Positions 17,116 to 23,714 of a DNA stretch of 36,030 nucleotides are shown in pieces. Position numbers and translations under genes: made by a program. Position 1 is the stretch's first letter; every line of letters starts with the position of its first letter. Source of the DNA: SM23-32 sp964434535. Its GTDB lineage: Bacteria; Planctomycetota; Brocadiia; SM23-32. The notes beneath the pieces were generated by a model. That model ran no database searches and was not told where the DNA came from. It worked only from the letters and a program-made list of their open reading frames with translations. The stretch lies in assembly GCA_964434535.1 (NCBI GenBank), contig CAYSWA010000023.1:1-36030 (forward strand), in the 5' to 3' direction.

Positions 17116-18134
17116 GGCCCGTCCCCCTCCCGCCTGCGGCGCAGCTCGCGGATCAGCGCCGGCAGGGCGCGGCGCCAGTCGCCGACGATGCCGTAGTCGG
17201 CGCACTCGAAGATCGGCGCCGCCGGGTCGCTGTTGATCGCCACGATGGTGCCGGAGGACTGCATGCCGACGCGGTGCTGCACGGCGCCGGCGATGCCGAC
17301 GGCGACGTAGAGGTCCGGCTGCACGGTCTTGCCGGTCTGGCCGACCTGGCGCTCGTAGGGGGCCCAGCCGGCGTCGACGGCGGCGCGGCTGGCGGCGACC
17401 TCGGCGCCGAGCAGGCCGGCCAGCTCGCGCAGGACGTCGAAGCCCTCCGGCCCGCCCAGGCCGCGTCCGCCGGCCACGAGCGCGTCGGCGCCGGCGATGT
17501 TGACGGCCTCGCGCTCGCCGGCGCGGCGCTGGAGCACCTCGACGGGGTCGCGTAGCGCCCCGGCCGGCACCTCCCACCGTCGCACGGCCGGCAGGGCCTC
17601 GCCCGCCGGCTCCGGCGCGCTCATCACCCTCGGGCGGACCGTGGCCATCTGGGGGCGGTGGCGGCGCGTGACGATGGTGGCGATGACGTTGCCGCCGAAG
17701 GCCGGGCGGGTCTGGAGCAGGTTGCCCGTCTCGGGCTCGATCTCCAGCCCCGTGCAGTCGGCGGTGAGGCCGGTCTCGCAGAGGACGGCCACGCGCGGCA
17801 TCAGCGAGCGGCCGAGCGCGGTGGCCCCGGCGAGGAAGACCTGCGGGGCCGCCTCCCCGAGCATGTGGGCCAGCGCCCGGGCCGCCGGGCCGTCGCGGTG
17901 TTCCGCCAGGCCGGGATGGTCGGCCAGATGGACGGTCGCCACGGGCAGCCCTTTGAGCTGCTGCGGGAACCCGTCCAGGCCGTGGCCTTGCACGGCCACC
18001 TCCAGCGGCACGCCGAGCGCGCGGGCCAGCTCGGCGCCCTTGCCGATCAGCTCGAAGGCCACCTGGTGGAGCCGGCCCTCGTGCTGCTCGCCGTAGACCC
18101 AGACGGCGCCACTGGCGGAGGGGTCGGCGGCCAT
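17112..18134 (-). CDS. etfA: Electron transfer flavoprotein alpha subunit
   Basis: A 340-residue EtfA. The C-terminal FAD domain is intact: VAGGRGLGGPEGFDVL, RAAVDAGWAPYERQVGQTGK, LYVAVGIAGAVQHRVGMQ, SGTIVAINSDPAAPIFECAD and YGIVGD. The N-terminal domain is a normal adenine-nucleotide-hydrolase-like fold (GEQHEGRLHQVAFELIGKG); no extra N-terminal ferredoxin domain is present. The start ATG shares one base with the etfB stop (TGATG), and the stop overlaps the hemW start. With EtfB it forms a heterodimeric FAD carrier that passes electrons between a dehydrogenase (probably the oxidase at 14390) and a quinone or other acceptor, or bifurcates them. Confidence 0.96.
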   Translation of the reverse strand: MAADPSASGAVWVYGEQHEGRLHQVAFELIGKGAELARALGVPLEVAVQGHGLDGFPQQLKGLPVATVHLADHPGLAEHRDGPAARALAHMLGEAAPQVFLAGATALGRSLMPRVAVLCETGLTADCTGLEIEPETGNLLQTRPAFGGNVIATIVTRRHRPQMATVRPRVMSAPEPAGEALPAVRRWEVPAGALRDPVEVLQRRAGEREAVNIAGADALVAGGRGLGGPEGFDVLRELAGLLGAEVAASRAAVDAGWAPYERQVGQTGKTVQPDLYVAVGIAGAVQHRVGMQSSGTIVAINSDPAAPIFECADYGIVGDWRRALPALIRELRRRREGDGP

Positions 18135-18919
18135 CAGATCAGCCCCCTTTCGGCGAGGGCGTCGGCGAGGCGGGCGGCCGAGTGCTGCGGTTCGCCCCGC
18201 CAGACGGTGCAGTCGCCGCGCGGGGGCGGCGTGCCGATCTTCACCACGCGCGTGGGCGAGCCTTTGAGGCCGAAGTGCTCGGCCCCGCCGTCCACCTCGC
18301 CGGTCCCCCAGACCGGCACCAGGCAGCGGCGGGCCTGCATCTGGCCCACCAGCGAGGGCAGGCGAGGGCGGTTCAGGTCCTTCAGCACGGTGAGCACGGC
18401 CGGCAGGGGGAGCCGGAGCGTCTCGTCGCCGCGGTCGGTGAGGCGCTCGACGACGAGGTGGTCCTCGCCGGCCTGCACGATGCGGCGCACGTAGGTGGCC
18501 TGCGGCCAGCCGAGGAAGGTGGCCAGGCCGGGGCCGACCTGCGCGGTGTCGCCGTCGACGGCCTGCTTCCCGCAGAGCACCAGGCGCACCTCCTCCATCC
18601 GGCGCACGGCGCAGGCGAGCGTGTAGGAGGTGGCCCAGGTGTCGGCGCCGGCGAAGGCGCGATCGCTCAGCAGCACGCCTTCGTCGCAGCCGCGCGCGAC
18701 CGCCTCGCGCACGGCCGCCTCGGCCTGGGGCGGTCCCATCGAGAGGGCCGTCACCCGGCCGCCGATCTGCTCCCGCAGGCCCACGGCCGCCTCGATGGCG
18801 TGGGCGTCGAGCGGGTTCAGGATGCTCTGGACCCCTTCGCGGATCAGCGTGCCGCGCTCGGGGTCGATGCGCACCTCGGCGGTGTCCGGCACCTGCTTGA
18901 TGCAGACGACGATGTGCAT
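18134..18919 (-). CDS. etfB: Electron transfer flavoprotein beta subunit, bifurcating-type motif
   Basis: A 261-residue EtfB, first gene of the minus-strand operon. The N-terminus MHIVVCIKQVPDTAEVRID, then GADTWATSYTLA (91-102) and CGKQAVDGDTAQVGP (116-130), are characteristic. From memory, the DGDTAQVGP form is that of the Etf groups from anaerobes that bind a second FAD and bifurcate electrons, whereas mitochondrial-type EtfB has DDDCNQTGQ in this place. ATG 18919 gives the expected length; the longer open frame upstream is non-homologous. A promoter lies at 18965-18993. Function in electron confurcation is an inference from motif and from the partner oxidase. Confidence 0.95.
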   Translation of the reverse strand: MHIVVCIKQVPDTAEVRIDPERGTLIREGVQSILNPLDAHAIEAAVGLREQIGGRVTALSMGPPQAEAAVREAVARGCDEGVLLSDRAFAGADTWATSYTLACAVRRMEEVRLVLCGKQAVDGDTAQVGPGLATFLGWPQATYVRRIVQAGEDHLVVERLTDRGDETLRLPLPAVLTVLKDLNRPRLPSLVGQMQARRCLVPVWGTGEVDGGAEHFGLKGSPTRVVKIGTPPPRGDCTVWRGEPQHSAARLADALAERGLI

Positions 18920-18964
18920 GGGCCATGCAGGGGGCTGGAGGTCGGCGGGGGCGGCGAAAAGGCC

Positions 18965-18993
18965 ATCGTACCCCGCCCGGGCGCGGGCGTCAA
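18965..18993 (-). promoter_or_regulatory. Sigma70-type promoter of the etfBA-hemW-oxidase operon
   Basis: On the minus strand TTGACG (18993-18988) and TACGAT (18970-18965) are 17 bases apart, about 45 bases upstream of the etfB start. It is back-to-back with a weaker candidate for the GNAT gene on the other strand. Confidence 0.6.
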
Positions 18994-19006
18994 CGACGCG
19001 CCGGGC

Positions 19007-19035
19007 TTGCCCGGGCGGCGCCGTTGCGGTAGCCT
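19007..19035 (+). promoter_or_regulatory. Possible promoter for the repeat-containing GNAT gene
   Basis: TTGCCC at 19007-19012 and TAGCCT at 19030-19035 with a 17-base spacer precede the GNAT start by 25 bases. The match is moderate and could be chance in this GC-rich region. Confidence 0.35.
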
Positions 19036-19060
19036 GCCCGCTCAACGGGGGGAGGCGACC

Positions 19061-19615
19061 ATGGCCGCACAAGAGGCGATCGTGCGCGAGGCCCGGCCCG
19101 GCGACCTGGCCGGCGTGGCCCGGCTCTACCGCCACCTGCACCCCGGGGGCGAGCCCCTCCCGCCGGCGCCGCGCCTGCGCGCCGTCTGGCGCGAGATGCT
19201 CCGCGACCCGCGCCTGCGCTGCTACGTGGCCGAGGCCGGCGGCCTGACCCAGGCCGGCGGCCTGACCCAGGCCGGCAGCCTCACCCAGGCCGGCGGCCTC
19301 ACCGAGGCCGGCGGCCGGCTCGTGGCCACCTGCACGCTCGTCGTCGTGCCGAACCTGACCTACGGCGGGCGGCCCTACGGGCTGATCGAGAACGTGGTCA
19401 CTCACGCCGCCCACCGCCGGCGCGGATACGGCACGGCCGTGCTCCGCCACGCGCTGCGGGCGGCGTGGGAGGCCGGCTGCTACAAGGTCATGCTCTTCAC
19501 CGGGCGCGACCTGCGCGAGGTGCGGCCGTTCTACGAGCGGGCCGGGTTCCTGCCGCGCGTCAAGGCCGGCTTCGTCGCCTTCCCGCCGGAGGAGGATCAG
19601 CCCTCGGGCAGGTAG
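19061..19615 (+). CDS. GNAT N-acetyltransferase with an in-frame tandem-repeat loop
   Basis: A 184-residue GNAT-family acetyltransferase; ATG 19061 follows a strong GGGGGGAGG ribosome site. The core elements are AIVREARPGDLAGVARLYRH (beta1/alpha1), LIENVVTHAAHRRRGYGTAV (beta4 and the acetyl-CoA pyrophosphate loop, RRRGYGT) and MLFTGRDLREVRPFYERAGF (the C-terminal part, with FYERAGF). It would acetylate a small molecule or protein amine using acetyl-CoA. Residues 59-82 are four near-identical GGLTQA hexapeptides placed in the hairpin between beta2 and beta3, where ordinary homologues have a two- to four-residue turn (AEAGGRLVATC). The 3' end overlaps the convergent HD-remnant gene by 19 bases. 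The substrate is unknown. Confidence 0.9.
   Translation: MAAQEAIVREARPGDLAGVARLYRHLHPGGEPLPPAPRLRAVWREMLRDPRLRCYVAEAGGLTQAGGLTQAGSLTQAGGLTEAGGRLVATCTLVVVPNLTYGGRPYGLIENVVTHAAHRRRGYGTAVLRHALRAAWEAGCYKVMLFTGRDLREVRPFYERAGFLPRVKAGFVAFPPEEDQPSGR
19234..19305 (+). repeat. 18-bp tandem repeat (four copies) inside the GNAT gene
   Basis: Four consecutive 18-base units with consensus GGCCGGCGGCCTGACCCA at 19234, 19252, 19270 and 19288, plus a partial fifth (GGCCGGCGGCC). Units 1 and 2 are identical; units 3 and 4 differ by a few substitutions (AGC for GGC, CTC for CTG, GAG for CAG at the end). Because 18 is a multiple of three, copy-number change keeps the reading frame and lengthens a surface hairpin. 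Confidence 0.95.
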
Positions 19616-19830
19616 CCGCGGGCGACGGACTCCTCGATCAGGCGCCGCGCGCAGTCCCAGAGCGCCGGCGAGCCGTCGGCGATGTGGCGGTTGCGCTCGA
19701 GCACCTGGGAGCTGACCACGCCGTGGCGGCGCCAGGCGGCCCCCTGGGTGTGGTAGTTGTGCAGGAGCGGCTGGAGCCGGTCGATCTCGACGATGAAGCT
19801 CAGTTGGGCCTCCAGGCGGTCGTCACTCAC
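19597..19830 (-). pseudogene. Internally deleted HD-domain hydrolase remnant
   Basis: GTG 19830 has GGGAGAG 8 bases upstream and a TATAAT box further up, and the frame runs to a TGA at 19597, giving 77 residues. Residues 1-19 (RLEAQLSFIVEIDRL) match the N-terminal helix of HD-superfamily hydrolases of the YfbR/HDDC2 type. From residue 17 on, the sequence (DRLQPLLHNYHTQG, VLERNRHIADGSPALWD, ESVARGYL) matches the C-terminus of the same family. The HD core between them, about 100 or more residues carrying the metal-binding H...HD...D, is absent. The two ends meet at DRL, a tripeptide of similar form at both sites in intact proteins, suggesting deletion through short homology. Expression signals remain, so a peptide may still be made, but it cannot be a hydrolase. 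Confidence 0.8.
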
Positions 19831-19863
19831 TTGCTGGCTCTCCCGCGATAGGGGCGAGGAGCG

Positions 19864-19869
19864 ATTATA
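19864..19869 (-). promoter_or_regulatory. Consensus -10 box for the HD remnant
   Basis: A perfect minus-strand TATAAT about 34 bases upstream of GTG 19830. No convincing -35 is seen 16-18 bases away. Confidence 0.5.
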
Positions 19870-19885
19870 CCGGGGCGCCCCCGCT

Positions 19886-19914
19886 TTGCATTCGCGGCGG
19901 CCGGCGCGTATCGT
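19886..19914 (+). promoter_or_regulatory. Sigma70-type promoter for the Eis-like acetyltransferase
   Basis: TTGCAT at 19886-19891 and TATCGT at 19909-19914, spaced 17 bases, lie 31 bases upstream of the start at 19946. It is divergent from the TATAAT box of the HD remnant. Confidence 0.55.
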
Positions 19915-19945
19915 GTCTGGCCTGCCAACGAGGGAGGGAACTGCG

Positions 19946-21106
19946 ATGGCCATGGACGGCCCCAGGGGCGCCGGCGCGGAGGGGCTCCCCTCGGCGCTGG
20001 AGCTCTCGGACCTGGTCTTCCGCGCGGGTTCGGGTCGCTCGATGGCCGCTGAGTTCCCGCTGCTGTTCCGTGAGGAGAACGCCGAGAACCTTCTCGTCTT
20101 CACCGACGAGGGGCGCGTCGTCGCGCTGGTCGGCCTGGTCGAGCGGGAGGTGGCGCTGCTCGGCTCGCGCCATCGGGTCGGCTGCGTCGGCTCGGTCTGC
20201 ACGCATCCGCACTACCGGGGGCAGGGGCTGGCCACGCGCCTGATGGAGGACGCCCGCCGCAAGGCGCTCGCCGACGGCGTGGACATGCTGCTCGTCTCCG
20301 GCGGGCGGAGCCTCTACCGGCGGCTCGGCTACGTGGACGTCGGCGGCTACGTGCACTACGAGGTGAGGGGGCGGGTGCCGGAGTCCCCGCGCTACGAGCT
20401 GCGCCCCTGGCGCCCGGACGACGTGCCGGCGCTGCTGGCCATGCACCGGGCCGAGCCGGTCCGGTTCGTCCGGCCGCCGGGGGACTTCGCGACGCTGCTC
20501 CGGCTCGAGGCGATCATGAGCAGCCCCGGCGCCACCGAGGTCGTCTGCCGGCGGCGCGGCGGGGAGCCCGTCGCCTACGTCGCCTACCACAGCGAGGCGA
20601 CGCAGGACCAGGAGGAGGGCCGCGACGCGCTCATCGCGGTCGAGCTGGGCGGCGCGCGGTGGGCCGCAGCGGCGGGCCTCGCCGCCCTGCTGGCGCGGGA
20701 CGCCGTGCGCAGGGTGGCCGCCCGGGCGCCGGCCTGCGACGCGGAGATGGCCGAGCTGGCCCGGGCGTTCGGCTGGCCGAGCTCTCCGGCCGGCTTCCAC
20801 GGCACGGTCGGCGTCATCGATCCGCAGCGGTTCTGGGCGGCCTGCGCGCCGGTCTTCGCCGAGCGGCTCGGCCCCGAGCTGGCAACGCGTCTGGCGTTGA
20901 GCGCCGAGGGTGAGGAGGTGGGCATTATCCTGGGCGCGGAAGAGCTGCGCCTCGGCGGCATGAGCGAGTTCACGGAGCTGGCCTTCCTGCCGGCGCATCG
21001 CCGGGCGGAGGCCGGGCCGGACCTGCCGGCCGGCTCGGAGCTGGCCGGGGCGCTCGGGGCGCTCTTCCCGCTGCCGCTCGTGGACTACGGCCTGAACTAC
21101 ATCTGA
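19946..21106 (+). CDS. Eis-like two-domain GNAT acetyltransferase
   Basis: A 386-residue protein; ATG 19946 follows AGGGAGGGAA. The N-terminal GNAT domain has VGCVGSVCTHPHYRGQGLAT with the acetyl-CoA loop RGQGLA and then MLLVSGGRSLYRRLGYVDVG. The second half (RYELRPWRPDDVPALLAMHR onward) is a second, degenerate acetyltransferase fold and a C-terminal sterol-carrier-like region (PQRFWAACAPVFAERLG; LGGMSEFTELAF), the layout of Eis-type enhanced-intracellular-survival acetyltransferases. Such enzymes acetylate amines, including aminoglycosides in some members. It has its own promoter (19886-19914) and is followed 39 bases later by an ECF sigma gene, possibly on the same message. Substrate is unknown. 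Confidence 0.85.
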   Translation: MAMDGPRGAGAEGLPSALELSDLVFRAGSGRSMAAEFPLLFREENAENLLVFTDEGRVVALVGLVEREVALLGSRHRVGCVGSVCTHPHYRGQGLATRLMEDARRKALADGVDMLLVSGGRSLYRRLGYVDVGGYVHYEVRGRVPESPRYELRPWRPDDVPALLAMHRAEPVRFVRPPGDFATLLRLEAIMSSPGATEVVCRRRGGEPVAYVAYHSEATQDQEEGRDALIAVELGGARWAAAAGLAALLARDAVRRVAARAPACDAEMAELARAFGWPSSPAGFHGTVGVIDPQRFWAACAPVFAERLGPELATRLALSAEGEEVGIILGAEELRLGGMSEFTELAFLPAHRRAEAGPDLPAGSELAGALGALFPLPLVDYGLNYI

Positions 21107-21145
21107 GCGGGCGAGCCGCGCCCGCGCCATTGCGAGGGCAAGCGT

Positions 21146-21676
21146 TTGGCTTCTGACGAGCAGCTCATGGGGCGCGCCGCCGAGGGGGACCGGGACGCCT
21201 TCGAGCGGCTTGTGGAGCGCCACCAGCAGGGCGCCCTCAACGTGGCCTGCCGGTTCCTGGGTGATCGGGACACGGCCGAGGACGTGGTCCAGGAGGCGTT
21301 CCTGAAGGTGCTCGACGCCGCGCCCCGCTACCGGCCTACCGCGAAGTTCCGCACTTACCTGTTCAACGTCATCTATCACCTCTGCGTGGACGTCTACCGC
21401 AAGCAGCGCCCCGCGCCGCTGGCGGCGCAGCCCCCGGCCGCCGACGGCAATCCCGGCCCGGTAGAGGCGGCGCTGGCCGACGAGCGGGCGGCGCTCGTGC
21501 GGGACGCGGTGCAGGGCCTGCCGCCCCGCCAGCGGATGGCCCTGGTGCTGAAGCACTTCGAGGGGATGAGCTATGCCGAGATCGCGCGCTCCTTGGAGTG
21601 CACGCCTTCGGCCGTGGACGCCCTGCTGAGCCGGGCGCGCGCCGGCCTGAGGGAGGAGCTGCGCGACCTGCTCTGA
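21146..21676 (+). CDS. ECF-type RNA polymerase sigma factor
   Basis: A 176-residue sigma-70-family factor starting at TTG 21146 with a GAGGG site 8 bases upstream. Region 2 is clear (FERLVERHQQGALNVACRFL, then DTAEDVVQEAFLKV and FRTYLFNVIYHLCVDVYRKQ) and region 4 holds the -35-recognition helix-turn-helix (GLPPRQRMALVLKHFEGMSY, then AEIARSLECTPSAVDALLSR). No region 1 or 3 is present, as expected for extracytoplasmic-function factors. It is followed 77 bases later by a zinc-finger anti-sigma gene and two exported proteins, which together look like an envelope-stress regulon. It probably activates its own operon, but no clear ECF promoter motif was identified upstream. Confidence 0.94.
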   Translation: MASDEQLMGRAAEGDRDAFERLVERHQQGALNVACRFLGDRDTAEDVVQEAFLKVLDAAPRYRPTAKFRTYLFNVIYHLCVDVYRKQRPAPLAAQPPAADGNPGPVEAALADERAALVRDAVQGLPPRQRMALVLKHFEGMSYAEIARSLECTPSAVDALLSRARAGLREELRDLL

Positions 21677-21753
21677 GCCGGGCGGCGAGATTCGGCTGTT
21701 CTTTCGGCGCAGGATTCGGCGCACCCGCCCGTTCATATAAGTGGAGGCCGGAA

Positions 21754-22209
21754 GTGAACTGCGAAGAGGCACAGCGGAGCCTGAGCGCTTACCTGGACGG
21801 CGAACTGCCGCCCCAGGCCGCCGGCGAGCTGCGCCGACATCTGAGCGAGTGCGCGCAGTGCGCGGGCGGGCTGGAGGAGCTGAGGCGGCTGGAAGCCGCG
21901 CTGGACGCGCTGCCGGGCACTTACGTGCCGGCGGGCTTCGCGCGGCGCGTGCGCGAGGCGGCCCAGGCCGGGCGCGTCCGGCGCATGCCCTTCGGGGGCA
22001 CGCTCACGCGCGCGGCGGCCGTGCTGATGGCCGTGGCCGGCCTCTACTGCGGCGTGCAGACGGGCCGGGCCGTCGGCGGCGGGCCGGCGCAGGACGTATC
22101 GGCAACCGACGCCCTCGACTACCAGGCCGACGCGCTTTCGGCGGTGCCGACCGGCTCGCTGGCCGACGTCTACCTGGCGCTCGGCGAGGGGGAGGAGGGG
22201 TCAAGATGA
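21754..22209 (+). CDS. Zinc-finger (zf-HC2) membrane anti-sigma factor
   Basis: A 151-residue protein from GTG 21754 (GGAGG 6 bases upstream). The N-terminus has the anti-sigma zinc module: a Cys at residue 3 (MNCEEAQRSLSAYLDGEL) and the Hx3Cx2C motif in LRRHLSECAQC. One hydrophobic helix (about residues 86-110, around RAAAVLMAVAGLYCGVQ) would anchor it in the inner membrane with a short periplasmic tail. Such ZAS-domain proteins hold the cognate ECF factor until a signal releases it. The stop overlaps the start of the next gene (ATGA). A TATAAG at 21736-21741 may be an internal promoter, but it lacks a good partner. Confidence 0.9.
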   Translation: MNCEEAQRSLSAYLDGELPPQAAGELRRHLSECAQCAGGLEELRRLEAALDALPGTYVPAGFARRVREAAQAGRVRRMPFGGTLTRAAAVLMAVAGLYCGVQTGRAVGGGPAQDVSATDALDYQADALSAVPTGSLADVYLALGEGEEGSR

Positions 22210-22775
22210 GCAAGAGGATGTTCATCCTGGTGCTTGCCTTCTCACTGGCCTTCAATGTTGCCTTCGCGGGCGCCTGGCTCTACAATGTGGCCGCAGCGCA
22301 GTCCGCGCGTCCGAGGCCGCCGGCCGGCCACGGGCCGCCGCCGTGGGCGAGGATAGGGCTGCGGCCGGAGGTGGAGCGGAAGCTCCACGAGGAGTGGGGC
22401 CGACTGGGCAGCCGCATGGAGGCGCTGCAGGCGGAGGCGGCGGCGAGCCGAGGACGGTTCCTGGAGCTGATGGCCGCCGAGGAACCGGACGAGGAGGCGC
22501 TGCTGGCCGAGCACGAGCGCCTGGAGGCCGTGCAGGGGCAGGTCCGGCAACTGGTCGTGCGGGAGATGATCCAGACACGCCGGGTCCTCACGCCCGAGGA
22601 GCGCCAGAAGTGGCTGCACATGATGCGGGCGCGCGGGCGGAGCCGGGGATGGCGGCCGGCCGGCTCGGGTGGCCCGATGGCGCCGCCGCCGGCACGCCCC
22701 GCAAGGATGCACGAGCCGCCGGGGCAGTTGAGCAGTGACGCACGGGAGAAGCAGAACCCTAACGGAAGGAGGTAG
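22206..22775 (+). CDS. CpxP/Spy/ZraP-like periplasmic stress protein
   Basis: A 189-residue exported protein, ATG 22206 with GGGGGAGGAGGGG just upstream. Residues 1-31 form an N-terminal hydrophobic segment (signal peptide or anchor; FILVLAFSLAFNVAFAGAWL). The following region is long, charged and helical (LRPEVERKLHEEWGRLGSRM, then LVVREMIQTRRVLTPEERQK) with an LTPEERQKW-type motif, as in the LTxxQ family of CpxP, Spy and ZraP heavy-metal sensors. The C-terminus is Pro/Arg-rich. Overlap with the anti-sigma gene suggests it modulates or is an output of that signalling pair, perhaps sensing metals or misfolded proteins. The ligand is unknown. Confidence 0.85.
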   Translation: MSKRMFILVLAFSLAFNVAFAGAWLYNVAAAQSARPRPPAGHGPPPWARIGLRPEVERKLHEEWGRLGSRMEALQAEAAASRGRFLELMAAEEPDEEALLAEHERLEAVQGQVRQLVVREMIQTRRVLTPEERQKWLHMMRARGRSRGWRPAGSGGPMAPPPARPARMHEPPGQLSSDAREKQNPNGRR

Positions 22776-22779
22776 GGCG

Positions 22780-23649
22780 ATGGCACGCAAGTGGCACATC
22801 GCAGCATTCGTCGTCGCGTTTGGGTTGATCGTTGCCGCAGGTATGGCGCTGGCCGGGCCGGGCGGGCCCCCTCGGGGTCCGGGCGGGCCGGGCGGGCCGC
22901 CGGCCGGCGTGCGCGGCCCGGGAGCCGGAGCAGGCGCCGGGCCGGCCATGCTCGCGCCCGTCGGTGACGAGGCCCTCGATGTGGTCAAGACCACGAGCGG
23001 CGTGGACCTGAAGCTGACCGCCGAGGGAGCAGAGGCCGTTGCCGCGCTCCAGAGGCGAGTTCAGGGCAGTGTCGAAGCCCTCTCACGGCTTGCCGAGGCC
23101 GATCCCGGCCGTGGGCCGGCCATGGCGCCTGGGCTGCTCGGCATGGTCGCCCGCGGCGACGTGGAGCTCAGCGCCGAGAAGACCGATGACGGCATCGTCG
23201 TCCACCTGGTGGGCAAAGACGAGGAGGCGGCGAAGGCGCTGCAGGCCCTGGCCCCGCAGTGGGCCGAGCGCGCCGGACAGCGCGCCGAGAGGCGCGAGGA
23301 AGCGGGCGAGCGGATGCGCGAGCACGCCGAGGCCCTCGCGCTGATCGCGCGGGACGAGGTGGCGATCGCGGTCAAGCAGACCGAGAAGGGCATCGCCGTC
23401 GACATCGCCTCCGACGATCCCGAGATCGCCAAGCAGATCCAGGCGAAGCTGACGGACTACTTCGCGCAGTACAAGGAGTTTGCGAAGAGGGCCCGCCAGT
23501 GGCGTCAGCGCGGCGAGCGTCCGGCCGGGGTCGGCGGTCCGCCGGCCTGGGTCCAGCAGGGCGGTCGTCCGCCCGCGGTCCCCGAGCACCCCGAGCACCC
23601 CGAGCACCCCGAGCACCCCACTCCTCCGGCTCCTAAGCCGGCCGAGTGA
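22780..23649 (+). CDS. Secreted three-module repeat protein with His/Pro tail (unrecognised)
   Basis: A 289-residue protein of no family I can name; ATG 22780 has GGAAGGAGG 7 bases upstream. A signal peptide (1-25, cleavage after AMALA-like ALA) leads into a Gly/Pro linker (26-56). Then come three related modules: about 64-96 (VVKTTSGVDLKLTAEGAEAV), 121-161 (VARGDVELSAEKTDDGIVVH) and 187-228 (IARDEVAIAVKQTEKGIAVD). Each has the form V-x-V-x-x-T-x-x-G-I-x-V, then Asp-rich turn and a helix with AxxLQ, so beta-beta-alpha units are likely. The tail repeats PEH four times. It is the last gene of the ECF cassette and is followed by a strong terminator; a periplasmic stress or metal-binding role is inferred only. 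Confidence 0.9.
   Translation: MARKWHIAAFVVAFGLIVAAGMALAGPGGPPRGPGGPGGPPAGVRGPGAGAGAGPAMLAPVGDEALDVVKTTSGVDLKLTAEGAEAVAALQRRVQGSVEALSRLAEADPGRGPAMAPGLLGMVARGDVELSAEKTDDGIVVHLVGKDEEAAKALQALAPQWAERAGQRAERREEAGERMREHAEALALIARDEVAIAVKQTEKGIAVDIASDDPEIAKQIQAKLTDYFAQYKEFAKRARQWRQRGERPAGVGGPPAWVQQGGRPPAVPEHPEHPEHPEHPTPPAPKPAE
23581..23616 (+). repeat. 9-bp tandem repeat encoding Pro-Glu-His
   Basis: Four perfect copies of CCCGAGCAC at 23581-23616 near the 3' end of the three-module protein gene, encoding (PEH)4 in frame. Perfect identity suggests slippage-mediated expansion. Confidence 0.95.
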
Positions 23650-23667
23650 CGGCAGGCCTTAGGTAAG

Positions 23668-23709
23668 CGAGCCGGGAGCGCCACGCGGCGTTCCCGGCTC
23701 GTTCTCTTC
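23668..23709 (+). terminator. Rho-independent terminator of the ECF operon
   Basis: A 15-bp stem (23668-23682 with 23687-23701, one G-T wobble) closed by a 4-base loop ACGC, followed by the pyrimidine run TTCTCTTCC. It lies 18 bases after the stop at 23649 and just before the convergent aspS end. Confidence 0.85.
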
Positions 23710-23714
23710 CTCGG

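Noticed and set aside
17274..17555. Plus-strand small frame opposite etfA
   Set aside because: It is antisense to the conserved FAD domain of EtfA.
20659..20913. Small frame inside the Eis-like gene
   Set aside because: It is an alternate frame of the acetyltransferase with no ribosome site.
22004..22994. Minus-strand frames opposite the anti-sigma and CpxP-like genes
   Set aside because: Plus-strand genes have strong ribosome sites, start/stop overlap and membrane or signal features; the antisense frames are Arg/Pro-rich shadows.
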